Assembly (NCBI RefSeq): GCF_001969365.1
Contig: NZ_CP019312.1
Coordinates: forward strand, 1,984,001 to 2,048,000
Length of the DNA: 64,000 nt
Source: Tateyamaria omphalii
GTDB taxonomy: Bacteria; Pseudomonadota; Alphaproteobacteria; Rhodobacterales; Rhodobacteraceae
Direction of reading: 5' to 3'
Below are positions 9,516-17,982 of this stretch, one piece after another. The position numbers and the translations under genes are program-made. The notes under the pieces were generated by a model. It was not told where the DNA came from. It made no database searches and worked only from the letters and a program-made list of their open reading frames with translations. Numbering within the stretch: the first letter of the stretch is position 1; the number at the start of each line of letters is the position of its first letter.

Positions 9516-10079
9516 TCAGGCGCGTTCGGCGTATTCCATGGTCTCGGTGTTGACCACGATATCCTCATCCTGGCCCACAAAGGGCGGCACCATGACCTTG
9601 ACCCCGTTGTCCAGGATCGCAGGCTTAAACGAATTGGCCGCCGTTTGTCCTTTGACCACCGGTTCCGTCTCCACGATCTTGCAGGTGACCTTTTGCGGGA
9701 CGGTCGCGTTCAGCGCCTCTTCGTCGTAGAACTCCACCACGATGGTCATGCCGTCCTGTAGGAACGGGCGGCGGTCACCCAGCAGCTCTGCGGGCAGTTC
9801 GATCTGCTCGTAGGTGTCTGCGTCCATAAACACCAGCATGCCGTCATTTTCATAGAGGAATTGCTGGTCTTTCTGCTCCAAACGCACGCGCTCGACCTTG
9901 TCGGCGCTGCGAAAGCGTTCATTCAATTTGGAACCATTGCGCAGGTTGCGCAGTTCCACCTGTGCAAAGGCGCCGCCTTTGCCGGGTTTGACATGATCTA
10001 CCTTCACGGCGGCCCAAAGGCCGTCATTGTGCTCAAGCACGTTTCCGGGGCGGATCTCGTTTCCGTTAATTTTAGGCAT
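9516..10079 (-). CDS. efp: Translation elongation factor P
   Basis: This 187-residue protein is a full-length EF-P. It starts [20 protein letters not shown], has the [17 protein letters not shown] loop in the first KOW domain (the tip lysine is in PGKGG), then two OB domains, ending [15 protein letters not shown] rescues ribosomes stalled at polyproline stretches. The ATG at 10079 matches the usual start of the family; the frame stays open far upstream but this extra part is not EF-P sequence. Confidence 0.97.
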   Translation of the reverse strand: MPKINGNEIRPGNVLEHNDGLWAAVKVDHVKPGKGGAFAQVELRNLRNGSKLNERFRSADKVERVRLEQKDQQFLYENDGMLVFMDADTYEQIELPAELLGDRRPFLQDGMTIVVEFYDEEALNATVPQKVTCKIVETEPVVKGQTAANSFKPAILDNGVKVMVPPFVGQDEDIVVNTETMEYAERA

Positions 10080-10299
10080 GTGGCAAAACCATGGCGAAAG
10101 GTTGATGAAAAGTTGATGCTCCCTATATCTCGCGTGGGATGCCCCGGCAAGACAACGAAATGCAGTGCTGCATACGCAGCAGGCTATGCGCTGATTGCAA
10201 GGGTGCCATGCAGAAACGGGGTATCCGAATCGGCTGTGTTCGTCCATAACGAGCGCCACGCCGAAAAAGACAAGAGCAAGAATAAAGGAAGGACGACGA

Positions 10300-10620
10300 A
10301 TGAAAGATTTCGTTGACGGCACGGCCTTTAACAATGAACAAGGCAATCGTGCACGCAAACTTTTCGCAGCCGTTGTGTTGGCTGCACTCGACGATGCCAT
10401 CGCCGATGACAAGAAATATGGCAACGGGCCTGAGCAGATTGCCCGCTGGGCACGGTCGCGCGATGGGCGTGAAGTGCTGAGCTGTGCAGGTATCGACCCG
10501 AACGAACGTGTGGTCGAAGGGCTTATGGAATTTGTCGGTAAGGGTGTCCGCACGTCGGTCGCGCTGAGCCGCGAAGAGTCCGAGCGCCGCAATGCCGCTC
10601 AACAGGCCGAGGCTGCCTGA
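10300..10620 (+). CDS. Small conserved protein, DUF6280-like
   Basis: A 106-residue product starting [20 protein letters not shown], preceded by AAGGAAGGACGACGA as ribosome-binding site. It resembles the short soluble protein annotated as DUF6280 in Rhodobacteraceae; this is from memory of the family and was not searched. Mixed helical composition, no signal peptide and no membrane segment suggest a cytoplasmic protein. It is divergent from efp with about 220 bases between, and is followed by a clear terminator. Confidence 0.75.
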   Translation: MKDFVDGTAFNNEQGNRARKLFAAVVLAALDDAIADDKKYGNGPEQIARWARSRDGREVLSCAGIDPNERVVEGLMEFVGKGVRTSVALSREESERRNAAQQAEAA

Positions 10621-10642
10621 TCAAACAATTGCTGCCTTAAGG

Positions 10643-10673
10643 AAAGCGCGCCCTCCGGGGCGCGTTTTCTTTT
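10643..10673 (+). terminator. Rho-independent terminator
   Basis: The stem CGCGCCC (10647-10653) pairs with GGGCGCG (10658-10664) around a four-base loop and is followed by TTTTCTTTT. It ends the DUF6280-like transcript and overlaps the stop end of the convergent membrane-protein gene at 10672. Confidence 0.85.
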
Positions 10674-11256
10674 ACCCCGGGCTGTCGACAAAGAAGAACA
10701 GCCATTGCCGGACAACCCAGAACTCGGCGAGCAGCAGAAGTACAACAAGCCCGCTCCCCCAGACTGGCAACGCCCTACGCCACAGGACCACTGCCGCCAC
10801 GGTCGCAATGGACGCCTCGATCGGGGCCACCAAAGCGGCACCATGGCTCCTGTCCCAGTAGCTGACCGGGCTTTCAAACACCCAGTAACTGAACGGCCAG
10901 AAGTGCGGTCTCCCATCATCGTGGTGCAGCGGAAAATCCAATGCTAGATGCACAAGGGCCGCGCCTGTCAGTGCAATCGCCCAGCCAGACTTGCGCCAGA
11001 CAGCAATGGCGCACAGCACACCCCAAACGAAAAATGAGTTGTCGATGGCAAAAACGGTTTGCCAAGCGCCTGAGAAATAGAGGTCGTTGAAAACGACACT
11101 TGGCGGAATCCCAAGGATGTAGAGCGATACGCCGGCCATCAGATACAGTGACAGATCAGGCATAAGGCCACCGGCGAAGGCAGCCACCAGAATGCGTTGA
11201 TCCGCACTCTTCCCGAAGGCAGCGGCACCAATCAGCAAATGTGCGGGTGTGTTCAC
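10672..11256 (-). CDS. Multi-pass membrane protein, unknown function
   Basis: A 194-residue protein with about five hydrophobic segments. It starts MNTPAHLLIGAAAFG, with PDLSLYLMAGVSLYILG, ALVHLALDFPLHHDDGRPHF and GSGLVVLLLLAEFWVVRQWL. The HLxxDFPLHHDDGRPHF segment recalls the histidine/aspartate cluster of YdjM-like putative membrane metal-dependent hydrolases. Relatives in Roseobacters are often labelled CobQ, which I regard as a mislabel since no cobyric-acid synthase motif is present. It closes the PIMT-TolC-PopZ-like gene run. Confidence 0.7.
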   Translation of the reverse strand: MNTPAHLLIGAAAFGKSADQRILVAAFAGGLMPDLSLYLMAGVSLYILGIPPSVVFNDLYFSGAWQTVFAIDNSFFVWGVLCAIAVWRKSGWAIALTGAALVHLALDFPLHHDDGRPHFWPFSYWVFESPVSYWDRSHGAALVAPIEASIATVAAVVLWRRALPVWGSGLVVLLLLAEFWVVRQWLFFFVDSPG

Positions 11257-11290
11257 GAAAGTTCAGACAGGCGACACATGCCGCCCCGCC

Positions 11291-12151
11291 CTATTCGAGA
11301 TCTTGCGCCGCAAGCGCCCGGTGAATTTCGCGCCGGACCAGCTTGCGCACGTTGCGCGTGATGCGTTCGCCAAGCGCGCCTTGCAGCTCCTCGCGCACGA
11401 TGTCGCTGACCAAATCGCGCAGCGCGTCTTCATCCAGAACATCTTCATCCGTCGAAAATATCTGGGTTTCGTCGATATGGTTGCCGACTGGTTCTGCATC
11501 GGCTTCATGTGTTTCCGCTGCTTCGGCGACGTCGCCCGCATCTTCCCATTCAAGTGTTGGCGGTTCAGTACCTGCATTCTCGCCATCACCAGCCATGTCC
11601 GGTTCAAATTCTTCGGTCTGCCCAGCAATGAGCGTTTCCAGGGCGGCGATCTTATCGCTTAGCGGTGTCGGAGCAGTGCCTGCGCTGATCTTGGCCGGTT
11701 CTGATACTTCATCTTCCTCTACACCGACATCAGCGAATGCATCCTGAATGGACATCAACGTATCCTGCTCAAGGTCAACGGTGTCCAACGTAATGGACGT
11801 TTCACCGCCCTCAGGCTGTGTTGGCGTCACATCATCTGCATCGTCTTGCGCATCCTCTGCGGGATGATCCTCCCACGGCGCTTGCAAGACTTCTGCCTCA
11901 GGGGGCGCATCGGACGCATCATATTCCGTTTGAAACACATCATCATCGTCCAAATCGGGCTGCAGTTCTGCGTCAGGCTCGGCCTGCTCATCTGCGACCT
12001 CTTCCATGACACGCAACGCGGGCGTCAACACCAGACGGTCTGTGCGCGTCGGCGCTTCATTCTCCGGTTCCGGACGGTTGTCGTCAGACACCAAACGGCG
12101 AATGGACGCCAAAACGTCCTCCACCTCGGTGTTGGTCATTGGATCAGACAT
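11291..12151 (-). CDS. PopZ-like (DUF2497-type) acidic protein
   Basis: A 286-residue protein with the PopZ plan. A short N-terminal helix (VEDVLASIRRLVSDDN, about residues 11-26) is followed by a long, very acidic, low-complexity middle (about 30-235) and a C-terminal oligomerisation helix (LRDLVSDIVREELQGAL ... KLVRREIHRAL). PopZ forms polar scaffolds in alphaproteobacteria that hold the chromosome origin and cell-cycle proteins. The middle differs in length from Caulobacter PopZ, as expected for the linker. That it does the same job here is inferred. Confidence 0.7.
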   Translation of the reverse strand: MSDPMTNTEVEDVLASIRRLVSDDNRPEPENEAPTRTDRLVLTPALRVMEEVADEQAEPDAELQPDLDDDDVFQTEYDASDAPPEAEVLQAPWEDHPAEDAQDDADDVTPTQPEGGETSITLDTVDLEQDTLMSIQDAFADVGVEEDEVSEPAKISAGTAPTPLSDKIAALETLIAGQTEEFEPDMAGDGENAGTEPPTLEWEDAGDVAEAAETHEADAEPVGNHIDETQIFSTDEDVLDEDALRDLVSDIVREELQGALGERITRNVRKLVRREIHRALAAQDLE

Positions 12152-12226
12152 GTTTCATGTACCACTCTTAGCCTCGCGCCAACTGTACCGCGCGGGTGAG
12201 AGTCGCACAATACTGTGCTGAAAAGT

Positions 12227-13666
12227 CTAATCGTCTACTTGCAGGGCACGCAGCACGCGGTCTAATTGCTGGCCTTGTCTGGACCGTTTGACCGGTCCGT
12301 CCTTGACCAGATTGTAGTAGGCGGCGGGATCGTACAGCTGCACAGGCAGCTTCAGGCGTTGCGCCGTCAACAACCCCATGGCTTCGAGCACGGCATAGGC
12401 GGCGATATACTGGTCCGCCTGCGCCGAGATGCGGTTCGATTCCGCATCCAGCAGGTCCTGTTCTGCGTCCAGTACATCAAGCGTGGTGCGTGCACCCAAC
12501 GTCGCCTCTTCGCGAACGCCCTGAAAGGCGACGCGTGCTGCGCGGATCTGCCTTTCGGATGCAGCAAGGCTGGCGCGCGCGGCGTTGTAGTCTGAAATTG
12601 CGTCCACAACATCCTGTTGCACGTCGTGCCGCACGTTGTGCAGATTTCCACGGGCCGCATCCCTGTTGGCGATGGCCTGCCGTTCGAGGGCCGTCAATCG
12701 GCCACCCTGGTAGATGGGCCCCGTCACATTGAGGCCAATCACACCCTGTTCGGTGCTGTCTTCGCCGCCGATCTCTTCTTCGATACTCAAGCTTCCGCTC
12801 AGCGAAACGACCGGCAACATATCTTTGGAGGCGGCATTGACCAACAACTCGTTTACCGACACCTGACGCCGTGCTGTTTCCATTTCCGGATGACTGCGCA
12901 CAGCCACGGCCTGAGCGGCTTCGATCCGGGTTTCGGTCCGCGGAAGCGCAGGCAAACCCGCGAGACGGCCAGGCTGCCGACCAACCACGTTCGCATACTC
13001 GGCTTGCGCCTGGATCAGATTTCGTTCCGCATCCGCGAGATTGCTGCGGGCCTGGGCAACAGCGGCTTCTGCAAGCGACACGTCGGTGCGCGTCACTTCC
13101 CCCACCTCGAAGCGGTCATTGGCGGCGCGCAATTCCTGTTGCAACAGACGCAAGTTGTTTTGGCTGAGCGCGACAAAGTTTTCCTGTCGGCCCACGTTGA
13201 AAAATGCGGATGCCGCGCGCAGCAATAGCGCCTGCTCGACGTTCAGCAGAGACGCGCGGGTCGCAAGCACAGTCTCCTTAAGCGCTTCGACCCGTGCCGC
13301 GTCCGCTCCGAAATCGTAAAGCTGCCAAGAGGCCGTCAAATCCAATGAGATCGTCGTCGTGTCGATCGAACGCGTCAATCCGCCGGTCGACGAGGACGTC
13401 GTGTCCCCAAAAACCTGAGACAGGTCGCTGGACCAGTTGATGATCGGACGCAGGGCGGCCAGCGCAATCGGAACATCCTCATCGGCGGCGCGCAGAAGCG
13501 CGCGGTTCTGTTGCAACAGTCCGCTGTGCGTGTATGCCCCGATCAAAGCATCCGCCAGAGTATCTGCTGTCGCCCGTGTGCCACCGAAGCTGAAACTGAC
13601 AGCTGTTGCGAGTCCCAATGCCCAGGCAGTCGTTTTCAGAAATCCGCGTCCTGTATTCGTCTTCAT
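12227..13666 (-). CDS. tolC: TolC-family outer membrane efflux channel
   Basis: A 479-residue protein: a signal peptide (TTAWALGLATAVSFSFGGTRATA), then two copies of the outer-membrane efflux repeat with long helices (LRLLQQELRAANDRFEVGEVTRTD; ASERQIRAARVAFQGVREEA), the GARTTLDVLDAEQDLLDAE signature and the LYDFGAD beta-strand region. It forms the trimeric exit duct for type I secretion and efflux pumps. The ATG at 13666 is taken instead of the GTG two codons earlier. It follows the PIMT-like gene by 45 bases. Confidence 0.93.
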   Translation of the reverse strand: MKTNTGRGFLKTTAWALGLATAVSFSFGGTRATADTLADALIGAYTHSGLLQQNRALLRAADEDVPIALAALRPIINWSSDLSQVFGDTTSSSTGGLTRSIDTTTISLDLTASWQLYDFGADAARVEALKETVLATRASLLNVEQALLLRAASAFFNVGRQENFVALSQNNLRLLQQELRAANDRFEVGEVTRTDVSLAEAAVAQARSNLADAERNLIQAQAEYANVVGRQPGRLAGLPALPRTETRIEAAQAVAVRSHPEMETARRQVSVNELLVNAASKDMLPVVSLSGSLSIEEEIGGEDSTEQGVIGLNVTGPIYQGGRLTALERQAIANRDAARGNLHNVRHDVQQDVVDAISDYNAARASLAASERQIRAARVAFQGVREEATLGARTTLDVLDAEQDLLDAESNRISAQADQYIAAYAVLEAMGLLTAQRLKLPVQLYDPAAYYNLVKDGPVKRSRQGQQLDRVLRALQVDD

Positions 13667-13711
13667 TGCCACCTGCCCCTTGTTGATCCGCCCGACCGAA
13701 GCCTTTTTTGG

Positions 13712-14365
13712 TCAAAGTGTGAATGCGTTATGTTTCTCAAATCCCGGCAAGACTGGTGCGCCCGCATTGAAGGCGCGTCGCCACGACACAGCTCCATCCG
13801 TTTTGTAGCCAACACGCACCTCACCAAGCGCCCCGTCCATGAAGAGGCACGCAATCCGGCCACCGTCCTTGAGTTGCGCAAGGAGTGCATCCGGCACGTG
13901 AGCCACGCCACCCTCAATCACAATTACGTCGTAGGGACCATGCTCTGCCGCGCCATCCTTGAGGGGTTCGACATGGGTGATAACATTGTCGATGCTGGCG
14001 GACATCAGCGCGTCTTGCGCCTCGGACGACATCGTTTCGTTGTCTTCGAGAGCGACGACCGCCTGGGCCATGTGCGCGATGACAGCAGCCGAATAGCCCA
14101 GGGCCGCGCCGACATCGAGCACCAGCTCATCCGGGGAAATGTCCAGAGCATCCAGCATTTTCGCCAACGTCCGAGGTTCAAGGATGACGCGCCCGTCATC
14201 AAGATCTAGGTTCTCACCCAGATAGGCCGTCTCTCGCAAGGCGGCAGGAACAAAGTCTTCGCGCTTTACGGATAGCATAGCATCAATAATTGGAAACTTG
14301 GTGACGTCAGATGGCCGGACCTGCGTGTCCACCATCATTGTGCGCCGGGTCGAGAAGTCGGGCAT
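13712..14365 (-). CDS. Protein-L-isoaspartate O-methyltransferase family protein
   Basis: A 217-residue protein of the PCMT family. It has MVDTQVRPSDVTKFPIIDAM, EDFVPAALRETAYLGENL, then the SAM motif LVLDVGAALGYSAAVI (about 81-96) and GGRIACLFMDG. PIMT enzymes repair isoaspartyl residues, but this subtype, found before tolC in Rhodobacteraceae, lacks some residues of true Pcm and may act differently. The ATG at 14365 gives the family start; the frame runs on upstream into the tRNA-Cys gene without meaning. Confidence 0.82.
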   Translation of the reverse strand: MPDFSTRRTMMVDTQVRPSDVTKFPIIDAMLSVKREDFVPAALRETAYLGENLDLDDGRVILEPRTLAKMLDALDISPDELVLDVGAALGYSAAVIAHMAQAVVALEDNETMSSEAQDALMSASIDNVITHVEPLKDGAAEHGPYDVIVIEGGVAHVPDALLAQLKDGGRIACLFMDGALGEVRVGYKTDGAVSWRRAFNAGAPVLPGFEKHNAFTL

Positions 14366-14530
14366 TACAGCTAAACTCTTTGGTTCAGATTCTTCTCCAC
14401 AGGTGTGCCACAGTCCGCGCGCTTGGGCAACGCGGCAGGTATGCCTTGCGGCAATATTCCCGGTAGGTCCGAATTTAACAGCCTTGCACGCACCATTCGA
14501 ATGAGCTATCGCCCCGATCACACCACGGAT

Positions 14531-14604
14531 GGCGAGTTGGCGGAGTGGTGACGCAGCGGATTGCAAATCCGTGTACACCGGTTCGATTCCGGTACTCGCC
14601 TCCA
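14531..14604 (+). tRNA. tRNA-Cys (anticodon GCA), CCA encoded
   Basis: The cloverleaf is complete. Acceptor arms GGCGAGT and ACTCGCC match, the anticodon arm is CGGATTGCAAATCCG with GCA in the loop, and the T arm is CCGGTTCGATTCCGG. Discriminator U is followed by an encoded CCA. It lies directly before a stretch of integrase-like and restriction-system debris, which suggests it has served as an island attachment site. Confidence 0.97.
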
Positions 14605-14948
14605 ACAAATTCAAAGAAACCAGTGGTTTAGGAAATTGCAGAATTGCAAGTTTCCTTCGGATGCGTCGATCCTGATTGGCTTCAAGCTACATTCTAAAAA
14701 AATCACATCCTGATTTTGGGATTTGAGTAGGGTGGATATTTCGATCCCACAGCTTTTGCGGCTGCTGTCAAGATGACAGTGCTTTGGACAGTGTAAGACT
14801 AGGTGACACTCTATCTTCACTGATAGAAACCCGCCAAGAAATGCCAGAAACTCTTACTTCGAATCCCGCTTAAGCCTTTGATAATAAACGCAAAGAGACG
14901 TCTCTTTGTTAAAAAGCACCTAAGTCCAATTCGGTGGGAGGATTAGCT
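14605..14948. other. Gene-free stretch next to tRNA-Cys
   Basis: This AT-richer stretch has no supported gene. It separates tRNA-Cys from the integrase-like remnant. The lower GC than the surrounding DNA fits imported and decaying sequence. No repeat of the tRNA 3' end that would mark an attachment site was seen by eye, but it may lie outside the window or be degraded. Confidence 0.5.
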
Positions 14949-15236
14949 ATGGCCAAGCTCAACAAGCGCCAAAAACAGCATCAGGGACAAAGGTCTACCT
15001 AGTACATCGTCAGATTCAAAGATGGGGACTGCAACGTAAGGGACAAGCAATTTCCGCGGCGTTACCAAGCAGAGGCTTTCATGATGAGCTTTCTGAAGCC
15101 ATTAAGGCTGGCAAGTGCGCGGCAACTGCGAACGTACCCTTTCGTGATCTGGCGGACAAGCTCTTGGAAGCGTCTCGGATTTCTTCGTGCCCTCTTGCGA
15201 ATGAAACGCGTCAGAAAAGTCGCGGTCAGGCTCTTC
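14949..15236 (+). pseudogene. Integrase-like N-terminal remnant
   Basis: From the ATG at 14949 the reading is MAKLNKRQKQHQGQRST, then a stop (TAG), then YIVRFKDGDCNVRDKQFPR, and after a one-base frame change near 15080 HDELSEAIKAGKCAATANVPF followed by RDLADKLLEASRIS. This pattern (a YxVRFKDG strand, an arm-binding helix, then an FRDLADxLL core-binding helix) resembles the start of tyrosine recombinases. The catalytic domain is absent, so it is dead. Position right behind tRNA-Cys supports the reading. Confidence 0.5.
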
Positions 15237-15371
15237 ACTGGCTCGTCTGGCCACCAACGTGTTGATGCGTATTTCCTTCGCACACTTGAGGTACCAGTCC
15301 CCCCTTTAGACAAGCAGCGAGAGATCGCAGCAAAAGCAAAGGCCCGTGTTGAGAAATCTGAACAGCTCTAG
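15237..15371 (+). pseudogene. C-terminal remnant of a type I restriction S subunit (HsdS)
   Basis: The frame reads TGSSGHQRVDAYFLRTLEV, then PVPPLDKQREIAAKAKARVE, ending at a stop at 15371. The PxPPLxxQREI motif followed by a helix is the usual end of an HsdS target-recognition domain and its conserved spacer. Nothing of the rest of the gene, nor hsdM or hsdR, is found nearby. Confidence 0.6.
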
Positions 15372-15850
15372 AATGAGCTGGCGTAGAATGCTCCGCGCAT
15401 ACTTCGCATACACCGGCTGCCAGGACTGACACAAAGTAACAATCCGCCTGGCTTGAGATCATCAAACACGCACGCAAAAACCTCTGCCTGTGGGATATCA
15501 AATCGGGTTTGCAGAAACGTCGCCTGGATGAGGTCAAATGCTCCGGCGGGAAACGACGCAGTCAGGTCGCGACGCGCAAGTGAGATGCTGTCTCTGACTT
15601 AGCGCCGCGCGGCGTTTACGCCTCCAGTATCCGAGGCAGGCTGCGCAATGTCGATTGCGCAGGCATCCTAGCCCTGTCGTGCTAACCAGACTGCATCGTC
15701 TCCTTTGGCGCATTCCAAGTCCAGCGCGAGGTCCGGCAAACGCCCATACGCAAAGCGTTTGAGGATGACAGATGGCACACCACTCGTTCCGTAACTGGCA
15801 TCGCAATATCTGGCATCCTAAAACGCCAGCGGGGATGGTTCGGGGGTTGG
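15372..15850 (-). pseudogene. Decayed class I SAM-dependent methyltransferase
   Basis: The minus strand has RKAFAYGRLPDLALDLECAK, then GDDAVWLARQG, a stop, and DACAIDIAQPASD near 15740-15620. Further on, FDLIQATFLQTRFDIPQAEV and FDDLKPGGLLLCVSPGS lie near 15540-15410. Together these match the motif order of TehB-like methyltransferases (SAM loop, acidic motif II, then DLI and LKPGG), but in-frame stops and frame changes interrupt the gene. Confidence 0.55.
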
Positions 15851-15855
15851 TTTCA

Positions 15856-17280
15856 TCATGTCGCCCTTCGTGCGTGCAAAACTGCGCCAAGCACGCAAAG
15901 CAGACTGGCCAGAGCAAAGACAATGGCGGGAAAAATCAATGCTGTTGCCGCGGCCTGCCCTGTTGTTTCCTGCACGCTGCTCCCGAAATACAGACTGCCG
16001 ACGATGGCGATACTCAGCGCAATGCCGATCTGTTGCCCGGTTTGGATAAGGCCCGACGCTGCGCCTGCGCTATCGTTCGGCGCGAGCGCCAACGTATTGG
16101 ACACAAGAGCCACGTTGCCTAAGCCCATACCCAATCCGATCAGCGACAAGGGCGGGACAAGAATGCGGGCGCTGATGTCATTTCCAACGGTCCAAAATGC
16201 CAGGATGATCAGAACAATACCGCCGCAGACCAGCAGCGATCCGAGGACTGGAAGGGTCCACGGGTTTGATGGTGTAACCCGTCCCGCAATAGATGCCCCC
16301 GCCACGGCCAAAACGGGATGCGCGGCAAGAGCAACTGCTACTGCGCCGGGCGAGAGCTTCGGTCCGGCTTGCAGCGCGACGGCCAATGTAAAAGGAACAC
16401 CGGCGATACCGCAAAATATCAATAGGATCATCGCGGCCCCCGTCAGAAATGGGATGGACTGCAGCAAGGCGCGCGGCAACAGCGGCTCGACCCGATCAGA
16501 CACCTTGTGCAACTGGGCATGAGCGACGTAAGCAAGCAGCAGAACACTGGCTGGGATCAGAACATTGATCCAGAGTGGCCACCCGAGTGTCCGCCCCTGC
16601 GCCACCCCAAAGACCAAGCCCGTGACGGCCAATGCGACCAATATCGCGTGCCGCACATCGAGTGATTTCGATGATCTCTGATTGTCGCGTGGGAGAAACA
16701 GCGCAACGATCACCACCGACGCCAAACAAGGTGGTATCGCCAGCAGGAACGCAATGCGCCATCCCAGACCAAAGGGATCTAGCGACAGGACAGCTCCGCC
16801 GATGATCGGACCGGCGACGGCCCCCAATGCGCTGATCATCGCAAAATAGCCAACGGCGCGCCGTCTTTCTTCGGGGGGCAAGATCACTTGTGTGAGGGCC
16901 AGAACTTGCGGCATCATCGTCGCCGCCCCGATCCCCTGGAGGGTCCGTGCCACGATCAGAATGCGGATACCGTCGGCTGTTCCAGCCACCAGCCCGCCTG
17001 CTGCAAAGGCGGACACGCCAAACAGGAACAAACGTCGACGGCCAAGCACATCCCCAAAGCGCCCAAGGGGAAGAAGCAACGCCGCGAGAGGAACCAGATA
17101 GGCCAGCAAGATCCATTGCGATTGGGATCCGGTCGCTTCAAGATCCTTTGCGATGCTCGGGACCGCGAGATTGACCACTGTGACATCCAAGAGTGAAACG
17201 AACGCTGCGAGCAGAAGCGCCCAGACGACCGCCCATTGCGGTCGTTTTGCGGAAATTGGTTCAGCAGACAGGACTGACAT
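15856..17280 (-). CDS. MFS multidrug efflux transporter, DHA2/EmrB-like
   Basis: A 474-residue membrane protein with about 13-14 hydrophobic segments. The first loop motifs SLLDVTVVNLAVPSI and LPLGRFGDVLGRRRLFL (motif A), RTLQGIGAATMMP (motif B) and GPIIGGAVLS (motif C) are those of DHA2 drug:H+ antiporters. It probably exports a toxic compound. ATG at 17280 follows GGAG with seven-base spacing. It is divergent from the Rrf2 regulator gene at 17393, with repeated operator-like sites between them, so it is probably repressed by that regulator. Confidence 0.9.
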   Translation of the reverse strand: MSVLSAEPISAKRPQWAVVWALLLAAFVSLLDVTVVNLAVPSIAKDLEATGSQSQWILLAYLVPLAALLLPLGRFGDVLGRRRLFLFGVSAFAAGGLVAGTADGIRILIVARTLQGIGAATMMPQVLALTQVILPPEERRRAVGYFAMISALGAVAGPIIGGAVLSLDPFGLGWRIAFLLAIPPCLASVVIVALFLPRDNQRSSKSLDVRHAILVALAVTGLVFGVAQGRTLGWPLWINVLIPASVLLLAYVAHAQLHKVSDRVEPLLPRALLQSIPFLTGAAMILLIFCGIAGVPFTLAVALQAGPKLSPGAVAVALAAHPVLAVAGASIAGRVTPSNPWTLPVLGSLLVCGGIVLIILAFWTVGNDISARILVPPLSLIGLGMGLGNVALVSNTLALAPNDSAGAASGLIQTGQQIGIALSIAIVGSLYFGSSVQETTGQAAATALIFPAIVFALASLLCVLGAVLHARRAT

Positions 17281-17301
17281 CACTAAGCTCCGGGCTATGC
17301 G

Positions 17302-17373
17302 TTTCTCGTGAGCTTAAATGTCACGAGAGAACGCTTGTCAACCTTTCGTGCCTGCAATTGTCACGAGAGACCG
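17302..17373. promoter_or_regulatory. Operator-like repeats between the MFS and Rrf2 genes
   Basis: TCTCGTGA (17304-17311) and TCACGAGA (17321-17328) form an inverted repeat with a nine-base gap. A second direct copy, TGTCACGAGAGACCG (17359-17373), repeats TGTCACGAGAGAACG (17319-17333) exactly 40 bases later. Their place between two divergent starts fits binding of the Rrf2 dimer to both promoters, most likely to repress both. Confidence 0.7.
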
Positions 17374-17392
17374 TTTCAGCTAAGCATGTGGT

Positions 17393-17833
17393 ATGAGAAC
17401 CGACAACCGGCTCCCGAGGGTGCTGCACATATTGCTTCATCTCGATGAGATCGACGCGCCCGTCACATCTGACCGTATGGGCGAGATGTTCGGCATGGAT
17501 CCCTCTTTGGTTCGGCGCACCATGGGCGGGCTGCGCAAACATGGATTGGTGGCATCTATCAAAGGGCACGGCGGCGGCTGGCATCTGCAGCGGCCCACAA
17601 CTGAGATCAGCCTGATGGACGTTTACACGGCACTTGGATCGCCGAACGTGTTTGCCATCGGGGTGCCCGAGCCGTCCTCTCCCTGTCTTCTTGAGCATGC
17701 GGCAAGCAAGGCCACACAAACTGCGCTCAGCACCGCAAGGAGTGTATTCGAACAAGAACTCAGAAGTGTTTCCGTATCGGATCTGGCTCAGGATGCAGAG
17801 TTTTTGAAAGCACCTCACGGGCTTCAAAAATAG
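17393..17833 (+). CDS. Rrf2-family transcriptional regulator
   Basis: A 146-residue protein with the Rrf2 winged helix: RVLHILLHLDEIDAPVTSDR, then MDPSLVRRTMGGLRKHGLVA and GHGGGWHLQRP, the typical wing. It lacks the three-cysteine Fe-S cluster of IscR/NsrR; the only cysteine in the effector part is in PSSPCLLE, so it resembles the YwnA-type redox or electrophile sensors. Divergence from the MFS pump and the shared repeats suggest it controls that pump. Confidence 0.85.
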   Translation: MRTDNRLPRVLHILLHLDEIDAPVTSDRMGEMFGMDPSLVRRTMGGLRKHGLVASIKGHGGGWHLQRPTTEISLMDVYTALGSPNVFAIGVPEPSSPCLLEHAASKATQTALSTARSVFEQELRSVSVSDLAQDAEFLKAPHGLQK

Positions 17834-17982
17834 TGAACTCCGCTGCCGTTTCGCATTTGCAAGAGTGGACATCGGCCAGCGACACAGGCTTGGTCGCAGA
17901 CTGATCCCTCTTTACCCCAGTATGCTATGATCTGAGGAGCAACGCTCTGCCACTCTTTCGTTAAAGATGATACCTGACAGTC

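Noticed and set aside
10672..11256. CobQ (cobyric acid synthase) label for the small membrane protein
   Set aside because: CobQ is a large soluble amidotransferase; this protein has several membrane helices and no CobQ motif.
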